Part shown: one piece after another, positions 1 to 4,438 of the stretch
How the letters are laid out: every line of letters starts with the position of its first letter
Position numbering within the stretch: position 1 is the stretch's first letter
Assembly (NCBI GenBank): GCA_028287415.1
Contig: JAQBPS010000403.1
Location: 1-6,243, forward strand
Source: Bacillota bacterium
GTDB lineage: Bacteria > Bacillota > Sulfobacillia > Symbiobacteriales > Symbiobacteriaceae
Direction: 5' to 3'
DNA length: 6,243 bases
Notes under the pieces: model-generated
Told to the model about the DNA's origin: nothing
Databases searched by the model: none
What the model saw: only the letters and a program-made list of their open reading frames with translations
Position numbers and translations under genes: made by a program

Positions 1-161
1 CCCGCGACCCCCGGGAGATCGAGGATACCCGCTGGGGCACGCTGGCAGAGCTCTGCGGCCCGGTCGCAGAGACCCTGCTGGCGACGGGGCGGGGGCTCTT
101 CGCCTACCGGGTGGCGCTGCACCACGAAGTGGCTCGGCTGCTGGGGAGTGCGACAAAGTAA
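1..161 (+). CDS. C-terminal fragment of an unidentified protein (5' end outside window)
   Basis: An open frame enters from the left edge and ends at TAA (159-161), giving 52 complete codons from base 3. Third codon positions are almost all G or C, as expected for a real gene in a GC-rich genome. The visible tail contains DTRWGTLAELCGPVAETLL and ends VARLLGSATK. It looks helical and soluble, with no membrane segment. I do not recognise the family from this fragment. The region just after the stop has a short AGCC-GGGG-GGCT hairpin (about 165-176), too weak to call a terminator. The gene runs in the same direction as the TPR gene, but the gap of almost 190 bases and the promoter-like sequence before the TPR gene suggest separate transcription. 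Confidence 0.7.
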   Translation, partial: RDPREIEDTRWGTLAELCGPVAETLLATGRGLFAYRVALHHEVARLLGSATK

Positions 162-205
162 TTGAGCCGGGGGGCTATTGCCGTCGAATCGTGCAACTAT
201 GTTTA

Positions 206-221
206 GAACAATCTGATGTTC
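206..221. repeat. small perfect inverted repeat (possible operator)
   Basis: GAACA and TGTTC flank a six-base spacer (ATCTGA) in the gap before the TPR gene. The size and symmetry would suit a dimeric regulator such as an XRE protein. However, a five-base arm can arise by chance, and the site lies about 95 bases upstream of the likely -10 element. Apart from this repeat and the promoter-like element at 313-321, I see nothing clear in the gap from 162 to 349. Confidence 0.2.
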
Positions 222-312
222 GTCTCGTAAACGCCTATGAGACAAGGCATCTCAGTGAATGGGGCGCGCGGTAGCGTCAAGTGTTCTCGGCTTCTCCGAA
301 CACCCCATTTAT

Positions 313-321
313 TGGTATATT
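313..321 (+). promoter_or_regulatory. extended -10 promoter element for the TPR gene
   Basis: The sequence TGG-TATATT is a TGn extended -10 followed by a hexamer with five of six matches to TATAAT. No good -35 hexamer is found 16-18 bases upstream (292-299 reads roughly TTCTCCGA). The promoter could therefore depend on the extended -10 alone or on an activator. Transcription would begin near 328, giving a leader of about 20-30 bases that carries the ribosome binding site. This placement argues against translation from the upstream GTG at 281. Confidence 0.45.
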
Positions 322-342
322 GTGTCTACAGATCGAGAATCT

Positions 343-353
343 GGAGGAGGTGA
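343..353 (+). promoter_or_regulatory. ribosome binding site deciding the TPR gene start
   Basis: GGAGGAGGTGA includes AGGAGGTGA (345-353), a nine-base match to the complement of the 16S rRNA 3' end. It overlaps the GTG at 350. Ideal spacing would instead point to the in-frame CTG at 359, eight bases after the AGGAGG core. The GTG at 350 could still use the upstream GGAG (343-346) with a tight three-base spacer. No comparable site precedes the GTG at 281. Confidence 0.65.
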
Positions 354-1231
354 GCAGACTGAGAAAAACGCTTGAAAGCATGTTGCGTGCTGGACAAGCC
401 GAGCTCGTCCTCCAGGAGGCTGATCAATACTTCGATCGTCTAGACGCAAACGATCCGGACACCCAATGGATCGCCCTCCGGGCTGTCCAGGCGGCAGGCA
501 ACTTGGCAGCATGGGGGCAGGCGGTTGCGTGGGCGGACCGAGGTTGGGCGACAAATCCATCCGAGGCAGAGATTCGTGGCTGGCTACACTTTTACATGGG
601 CACTGCCCTGATGCATACCGGCGATCTTTTCCAGGCCGAGGCACAATTGCAGCAGTTCCTGACGATCGCCGCAGCTGTAGGCAAGCTGCGCTGGTTTGCC
701 GGTGACGCCCTGTTCAACATGGCCCACCTGAAACGAGCCCTCGGTCAGGGCGATCATGCAGCGTTGCTGTTCGACGAGGCTGCCCAAGCGTACGAAGCGG
801 CGGGCCGCCTGGGTCAGGTACCTGGGTGTACATATGAGATCGGTTGGGGACTCGTGCTTGCGGGTAGTTCAGAGAAGGCTTTGCCTTATCTTGAGACTGC
901 TTCTAGCGCCCTTCCGGAAAGTGATGAACCGGAGTTGGCTGTGAAACTCGACATTGCGCGGGCATTGCACGACAGCCTGATTGGTGCCCTGGAGCGATCC
1001 AACCACACCTGCCGGGCCGTCCTGACAGGGCATGACGTTCGCCCCGAGCAGGTCGCTGATTGCGAGTGGATCCTCGGGCGCAATGCCGTCATCATGGGTG
1101 ACTTCGTGGCCGCAGCACTGCACGCTGACAGTGCCTATGCTGCTGCAGTTCGTTATTGGTGGCCACCACAATTGGATCGAATCAACGCATTGAAAGCGGA
1201 GATCGCCGGGGTGACGAGTATGGGGCGCTAG
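350..1231 (+). CDS. TPR-repeat protein, putative peptide-sensing (RRNPP/Rap-like) regulator
   Basis: This is a helical-repeat protein of about 290-293 residues made of degenerate tetratricopeptide hairpins, with no signal peptide, membrane segment or HTH domain. Clear TPR-like units, numbered from the GTG at 350, are near residues 77-110 (YMGTALMHTGDLFQAEAQL), 119-150 (ALFNMAHLKRALGQGDHAALLF), 160-187 (EIGWGLVLAGSSEKALPYL) and 240-268 (ILGRNAVIMGDFVAAALHA). Helices at both ends probably add further repeats. The frame stays open upstream to a GTG at 281, but that stretch lacks a ribosome binding site and contains a promoter-like -10, so I place the start at 350 (or CTG 359). TPR proteins of this size bind short peptides in the RRNPP group (Rap, PlcR, NprR, AimR). 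The next gene downstream encodes a small exported pre-peptide, so a cytoplasmic peptide receptor is the most likely role. With no DNA-binding domain it would act like a Rap protein, through a protein partner. A generic TPR scaffold remains possible. Confidence 0.8.
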   Translation: MSRLRKTLESMLRAGQAELVLQEADQYFDRLDANDPDTQWIALRAVQAAGNLAAWGQAVAWADRGWATNPSEAEIRGWLHFYMGTALMHTGDLFQAEAQLQQFLTIAAAVGKLRWFAGDALFNMAHLKRALGQGDHAALLFDEAAQAYEAAGRLGQVPGCTYEIGWGLVLAGSSEKALPYLETASSALPESDEPELAVKLDIARALHDSLIGALERSNHTCRAVLTGHDVRPEQVADCEWILGRNAVIMGDFVAAALHADSAYAAAVRYWWPPQLDRINALKAEIAGVTSMGR

Positions 1232-1255
1232 TCGCCCGCCTTCCCCCGCCCTGAT

Positions 1256-1274
1256 CGTTCGCTCCAAGCGAACG
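1256..1274. repeat. perfect 8-bp hairpin downstream of the TPR gene
   Basis: CGTTCGCT, loop CCA, AGCGAACG forms a perfect eight-pair stem 24 bases after the TPR stop codon. No U-rich run follows on either strand, so it is not a typical intrinsic terminator. It could stabilise the 3' end of the TPR message, attenuate transcription into the peptide gene, or act as a palindromic protein-binding site. Confidence 0.45.
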
Positions 1275-1283
1275 CAAACTTCA

Positions 1284-1316
1284 TGCAAGAACCGGCTTAA
1301 CCGGCCGGTCGTTGCA
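1284..1316. repeat. interrupted inverted repeat just before the peptide gene
   Basis: TGCAA (1284-1288) pairs with TTGCA (1312-1316), and ACCGGC (1291-1296) pairs with GCCGGT (1304-1309). A two-by-two internal mismatch separates the stems and a seven-base loop closes them. The same stretch contains the direct repeat AACCGGC-TT-AACCGGC (1290-1305). It ends 15 bases before the peptide gene's ribosome binding site, where a regulator site or leader structure could act. It could also lie near the 3' end of the opposing XRE transcript. Confidence 0.4.
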
Positions 1317-1346
1317 AAATCCGAATCGCACAGGAGGAAGCTGAAG

Positions 1347-1466
1347 ATGAGGCGCGGTCTAATCGGGTTGCTGTTGATTCTGTCGATGCTCCTCGCCGTT
1401 GTCTCGACTGCCGCCGCCGGACCCAAGTGGCCCGTCGTTCTGGACTCCGCCCAGCCGATCCCCTGA
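1347..1466 (+). CDS. 39-residue secreted pre-peptide, candidate signalling peptide
   Basis: This small gene starts at ATG 1347, nine bases after a strong AGGAGG (1332-1337), and ends at TGA 1464-1466. Residues 1-24 form a classic signal peptide: MRRG with two arginines, a hydrophobic core (LIGLLLILSMLLAVV), and an STAAA end that fits signal peptidase I (Ala at -3 and -1). Cleavage after Ala24 would release GPKWPVVLDSAQPIP, 15 residues with four prolines. Third codon positions are mostly G or C in this frame, while the opposite-strand frame's third positions are not, which supports this strand as coding. The gene follows the TPR gene by 115 bases with no clear promoter between, so co-transcription is likely. 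The arrangement matches Phr/PapR/NprX/AimP pre-peptides, in which a C-terminal fragment of the exported chain is reimported and bound by a TPR receptor. The active fragment cannot be told from one sequence. An alternative is a remnant of a longer secreted protein. Confidence 0.7.
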   Translation: MRRGLIGLLLILSMLLAVVSTAAAGPKWPVVLDSAQPIP

Positions 1467-2087
1467 ACTTCCACATGAGGGCGGCTCCATCAGGTCCAGC
1501 AGTGTCTGGGGTGACATCCGCAATTCCACAGCTCGCTGAAAGACAGGCACGTACTGCTCGAACTGGGCCGTTCGCCCAAGTGTGAAGAACTGCTCGGGTA
1601 GTGTTGTCAGGGTGGCGACCGCCTGCATGTGTGTCTGCATCACGGGGTGATCTCCGACCAATATGGCGTCCAGCGTTTTTAGCCTGAGATCAAGCACCCA
1701 CGCGAGCACTACCCGGGGAAGATGCCGGGACTCATGCGCTATCAAACGGAGCACTTCCCGTACTCGCTCCCGCTCGTTGAGGTCGTCCCAATTCGGTAGG
1801 TCGCTGCGCCCGGCGGTCACCAGCGTACCGATATCTGCGGCGAGCCCGGCGCAGTCGCCCGAAGTGACGTGATACTTGCTGATTTGGCCCCGAGCGAACG
1901 GCTCAGTCACATTGAGTAACTTGACCCAGACGGAAAGCATGTCCGACAGGACCTCGCGCTTTTTCCGATTCTCAACTTCGCTCTGGTATCCGGGGGAGGG
2001 TCCTGCATGGGAGTCGATCCAACGCATTGTGAGTTTCTGTTGCGTTCGAGCCCAGTTCAGCAGGTCACCCCGCACGCCACTCGTCAC
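1359..2087 (-). CDS. XRE-family helix-turn-helix transcriptional regulator
   Basis: A 242-codon gene starting at GTG 2087, five bases after a GGGGTGAT ribosome binding site and about 28 bases after a predicted transcription start. Residues 7-68 fit an XRE (Cro/C1-type) HTH: LLNWARTQQKLTMRWIDSH as the first helices, SPGYQSEVENRKK as the recognition helix and turn, then a helix ending in LLNVTEPFARG. Residues 78-200 form a helical domain I do not recognise (for example ERERVREVLRLIAHESRH), ending in a SPQTLLDLM helix. It probably binds DNA as a dimer. The last 35 residues, from about 208 on, are Gly/Ser/Gln-rich and lie antisense to the peptide gene, so the folded protein probably ends near residue 203. 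The gene converges on the TPR-peptide pair, suggesting it regulates them, but its target is not shown by sequence. Codon third positions are less GC-rich than in the peptidases. Confidence 0.75.
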   Translation of the reverse strand: MTSGVRGDLLNWARTQQKLTMRWIDSHAGPSPGYQSEVENRKKREVLSDMLSVWVKLLNVTEPFARGQISKYHVTSGDCAGLAADIGTLVTAGRSDLPNWDDLNERERVREVLRLIAHESRHLPRVVLAWVLDLRLKTLDAILVGDHPVMQTHMQAVATLTTLPEQFFTLGRTAQFEQYVPVFQRAVELRMSPQTLLDLMEPPSCGSSGDRLGGVQNDGPLGSGGGSRDNGEEHRQNQQQPD

Positions 2088-2092
2088 CAGTA

Positions 2093-2100
2093 ATCACCCC
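2093..2100 (-). promoter_or_regulatory. ribosome binding site of the XRE gene
   Basis: On the - strand this reads GGGGTGAT. The GGTGAT part matches the complement of the 16S rRNA 3' end, and five bases separate it from the GTG at 2087. It fixes that GTG as the start. Confidence 0.6.
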
Positions 2101-2121
2101 ACTGTTCGTACACTTGAGAAT

Positions 2122-2150
2122 ATAATACCGTTATTTAGCTGGCAGTTCAA
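2122..2150 (-). promoter_or_regulatory. sigma-A-like promoter of the XRE gene
   Basis: On the - strand TTGAAC (2150-2145; four of six matches to TTGACA) is followed after exactly 17 bases by TATTAT (2127-2122; five of six matches to TATAAT). Transcription would begin near 2115, leaving a leader of about 28 bases with the ribosome binding site. The region from 2101 to 2200 is only 37% GC, far below the flanking peptidase genes. The leader also contains ACGAACA, whose complement TGTTCGT recurs at 217-223 upstream of the TPR gene. Confidence 0.7.
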
Positions 2151-2215
2151 CAAAAAAATCCCATATAATCCATGTGTTTCGCAAACGCCATTTTCCTGCA
2201 TTCGAGACACCTCGC

Positions 2216-2262
2216 GCGAACAAGGCCGGGACCGCTCATCGAGCAGTCCCGGCCTTGTTTGC
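2216..2262 (-). terminator. strong hairpin terminator after the S9 peptidase gene
   Basis: AACAAGGCCGGGAC (2219-2232) pairs perfectly with GTCCCGGCCTTGTT (2246-2259). An inner GCTC-ATC-GAGC hairpin (2234-2244) extends it, and a wobble pair plus two more pairs add to the outside. It begins a few bases beyond the peptidase TAA at 2267-2265. The U-tract after the stem on the - strand is poor (TT then CGCGCG), so termination would rest on the very stable stem. It separates the peptidase genes from the XRE gene. Confidence 0.7.
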
Positions 2263-2264
2263 GT

Positions 2265-4334
2265 TTATCCCTTCAGGTACTCCCCGAACCAGTCCGCCAG
2301 CATGTTCAGCCGGTGCACCCGCAGCCACGGCTTGCCGTTCCGGCTCATCCCGTGGAACTCACCCGGGTACCGCACGAACTTCACCGGCTTCTTCTGCAGC
2401 TTCAGCGCCGCATACAGCTGCTCACCCTGCTCGATCGGGCACCGCAGGTCGTTCTCCTGGTGCTCAATCAGCAGCGGGGTTTCGATCTTGCTCGCATGCA
2501 GAATCGGGGACTGCTTCAGGTACGGCCCGAGGTTCTGCTCCTCCCACCAGTTCTCAGTCCCGAACTGGCTAACCCGGTTGTATCCGGTGTCCGACGTGCC
2601 CATTGCGCTCCACCGATTGACCACGGAACGCATCGTGACCGCCGCCTTGAACCGGTTCGTGTGGCCCACCATCCAGTTGACCATAAACCCACCGTAAGAG
2701 CCGCCGGCCACGCCCAGGCGATCCCCATCGATGAAGTCGAACTTCTGGACCGCCGTCTCAATCGCCGCCATGCAGTCCTGGTAGTCCAGGTTGCCCCAGT
2801 CGGCCATGATCGAGTGACAGAACTCCCGGCCATACCCCTGAGAGCCGCGGGGGTTCGCGTAGACCACCGCGTAGCCCTGCGAAGCGAGCCAATGGAATTC
2901 GTAGAAGAAGCCGCAGCCGTACATGCCCATCGGGCCGCCATGAATCTCCAGCACGGTCGGATAGCGCTTCCCCGCCTCAAACCCCGCCGGCCGTAGCACC
3001 CAGCCATCAACCGTGGGATGCCCCTCGCCAGCGCTGAACACGAAGCGCTCCGGCACCGGCAAGTCGATCTGCGCGAACAGCTCCGCGTTATGGCTGCTGA
3101 GCTGGTACTCCGACACACCGCCGCCCTGAAGCACGGCGCAGCAGTTGGCCACCTTGGCCGCCGGCTTGTGCTCATCCAGGAGCGCCAGGTAGATATCGGC
3201 GGGGGAGGTGGCGGTGGCGTACGCCAGGGCCGCCTTCCGGCAGTCCGGCGTCAGGCTGTAGGCGTGGATCATCTTGTCGCCGCCCGTCACCTGCACCACG
3301 GCGCCCGATGTCGCCCCGACCTTCACCAGATGGACCTGCCCGGCATCCGAGACGATGCCATAGATCCAGTGACCGTCGGGCGACCACACCAGCCCGCCGC
3401 CCGCCGGTGCCGGCATGTCCGAGATTGCCTCGCTCACAAAGCCCCGGTCCAGGTTGGCAGCGAGCCGCTTGACGGCCCCGCTGGCGCGGTCCAGCAGGTA
3501 CAGCGCATCCAGGCCGTAGCCCTGCTCCTCAGGCTGTGTCCCGATGAACGCCACGGAGCGGCCATCCGGGGAGACGGACGGGCTGCTGGCAGAGAGCTCA
3601 CCGTCGCCCGGCGTCAGCCGGGTCAGTTCGCCACCCTCCTTCGGCACATACCACAGGTCGACGTACCACGGCTGGTAGTCCGCTTCCGCGAGCCGGTTAG
3701 CCGAGAAGACCAGCCCTGCCGAGTCCGGCGTCCAGGCGGGGTTGAGATGGTTGTACTCGCCGGTGGTCAGCTGCTGCGCTTCGCTGCCATCGACCTTGAT
3801 GACACAGACCTGCGACCGCTTGTCCGTGTAATAGCCCACTCCGTCCATCTTGTAGAGGAGGCGGCTGATCACCTTGACATCTTTGGTGTACTTCTTGTAG
3901 AGATCCTTCTCTTCATCCTCTTTGCCATCAGGCTTGATGCCGTCGGCGTTGAGGGCGGCCGTGAAGGCGATATAGTTTCCGTCGGGGCTCCAGATGGGGG
4001 CGCCGGCGCCACCCTTGATGCGGGTCAACTGCCGGGCTTCACCGCCATCCAGCGGGAGCAGCCAGATCTGGTTGGAGCCGCTGCGGTTCGAGACGAACGC
4101 CAGGTACTTGCCGTCCGGCGACCAGCGGGGCGAATTGTCCTTGCTGCCGCCAGTGAACTGTACCGGGCCCTGTCCCTGCCGTGCCAGCCAGATGGAAGAC
4201 TTGTACTCGTTCTTCTCCTTGTCGATCTCCTGGAGCACGTAAGCGACCCGGGTGCCGTCGGGCGAGATCTGGCTGTCGCCAGCCAGCTTGATCGCCAACA
4301 GATCCTCGACCTGGAGGGGGCGGCGTGTGACCAC
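2265..4334 (-). CDS. S9 family serine peptidase (acylaminoacyl/dipeptidyl-peptidase type)
   Basis: A complete 689-residue prolyl-oligopeptidase-fold enzyme, near the usual length for bacterial S9C-type peptidases. It should cleave N-terminal or acylated residues from short peptides in the cytoplasm; no signal peptide is seen. Residues 20-385 contain repeated WSPDG/SPDG blades of a beta-propeller, and about 430-689 are the alpha/beta-hydrolase domain. Numbered from GTG 4334, the catalytic triad is Ser546 in GGSYGG, Asp629 in HQENDLRCP and His661 in FHGMSR. HGGP near 465 forms part of the oxyanion region. The frame stays open to a TTG at 4367, but AAGGAGG seven bases before the GTG at 4334 sets the start there. 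Compared with its upstream paralog it carries an extra Ala/Cys/Gly-rich stretch near residues 388-407 (KPAAKVANCCAVLQGGG) in a propeller loop. Exact substrate preference cannot be read from sequence. Confidence 0.93.
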   Translation of the reverse strand: MVTRRPLQVEDLLAIKLAGDSQISPDGTRVAYVLQEIDKEKNEYKSSIWLARQGQGPVQFTGGSKDNSPRWSPDGKYLAFVSNRSGSNQIWLLPLDGGEARQLTRIKGGAGAPIWSPDGNYIAFTAALNADGIKPDGKEDEEKDLYKKYTKDVKVISRLLYKMDGVGYYTDKRSQVCVIKVDGSEAQQLTTGEYNHLNPAWTPDSAGLVFSANRLAEADYQPWYVDLWYVPKEGGELTRLTPGDGELSASSPSVSPDGRSVAFIGTQPEEQGYGLDALYLLDRASGAVKRLAANLDRGFVSEAISDMPAPAGGGLVWSPDGHWIYGIVSDAGQVHLVKVGATSGAVVQVTGGDKMIHAYSLTPDCRKAALAYATATSPADIYLALLDEHKPAAKVANCCAVLQGGGVSEYQLSSHNAELFAQIDLPVPERFVFSAGEGHPTVDGWVLRPAGFEAGKRYPTVLEIHGGPMGMYGCGFFYEFHWLASQGYAVVYANPRGSQGYGREFCHSIMADWGNLDYQDCMAAIETAVQKFDFIDGDRLGVAGGSYGGFMVNWMVGHTNRFKAAVTMRSVVNRWSAMGTSDTGYNRVSQFGTENWWEEQNLGPYLKQSPILHASKIETPLLIEHQENDLRCPIEQGEQLYAALKLQKKPVKFVRYPGEFHGMSRNGKPWLRVHRLNMLADWFGEYLKG

Positions 4335-4341
4335 AGAAGTG

Positions 4342-4348
4342 CCTCCTT
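4342..4348 (-). promoter_or_regulatory. ribosome binding site of the downstream S9 peptidase
   Basis: On the - strand this reads AAGGAGG, seven bases before the GTG at 4334. It lies inside the longer open frame that begins at TTG 4367, which makes the longer start unlikely. A TATTAT at 4357-4352 resembles a -10 but would start transcription inside this site, so I do not call it a promoter. Confidence 0.75.
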
Positions 4349-4406
4349 GAAATAATACGCTATCCAAAGTAATTAGCCAGCCTTGCCGGTGGTTCCTTCC
4401 GCCCCC

Positions 4407-4436
4407 AAAAGAAGAAGGCGCCGCATGGGCGCCTCC
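4407..4436 (-). terminator. intrinsic terminator between the two S9 peptidase genes
   Basis: On the - strand, just past the TAG of the upstream gene (4441-4439), GGAGGCGCC, loop CATGC, GGCGCCTTC forms a nine-pair stem with one G-U pair. The pyrimidine run continues as TTCTTTT. This is a textbook rho-independent terminator. It implies that the two paralogs are at least partly separate transcription units, although I found no convincing promoter in the remaining 70 bases before the second gene. Confidence 0.8.
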
Positions 4437-4438
4437 GG

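Noticed and set aside
281..349. N-terminal extension of the TPR protein from GTG 281
   Set aside because: No ribosome binding site precedes it, a -10 promoter element lies within it, and a perfect ribosome binding site follows at 345-353.
869..1474. 201-codon - strand frame antisense to the TPR gene and peptide gene
   Set aside because: No domain or ribosome binding site was seen, and it lies opposite two better supported + strand genes.
1876..2996. Overlapping + strand frames of about 270 codons
   Set aside because: They run through the XRE gene start, its promoter, the terminator hairpin and the peptidase 3' end. Their composition is Arg/Ser/Pro-rich, without motifs or a ribosome binding site.
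3018..4355. 445-codon open frame on the + strand
   Set aside because: It is exactly antisense and in codon register to the S9 peptidase, a common shadow in GC-rich genes. It lacks a recognisable domain, and the - strand gene has a full catalytic triad and a ribosome binding site.
4335..4367. 11-residue N-terminal extension of the downstream S9 peptidase from TTG 4367
   Set aside because: The AAGGAGG at 4348-4342 is placed correctly for GTG 4334 and would be inside the longer coding region.
4352..4380. Possible promoter (TATTAT at 4357-4352) for the downstream peptidase
   Set aside because: The -35 match is poor (CTGGCT or TGGCTA), and transcription would start inside the ribosome binding site.
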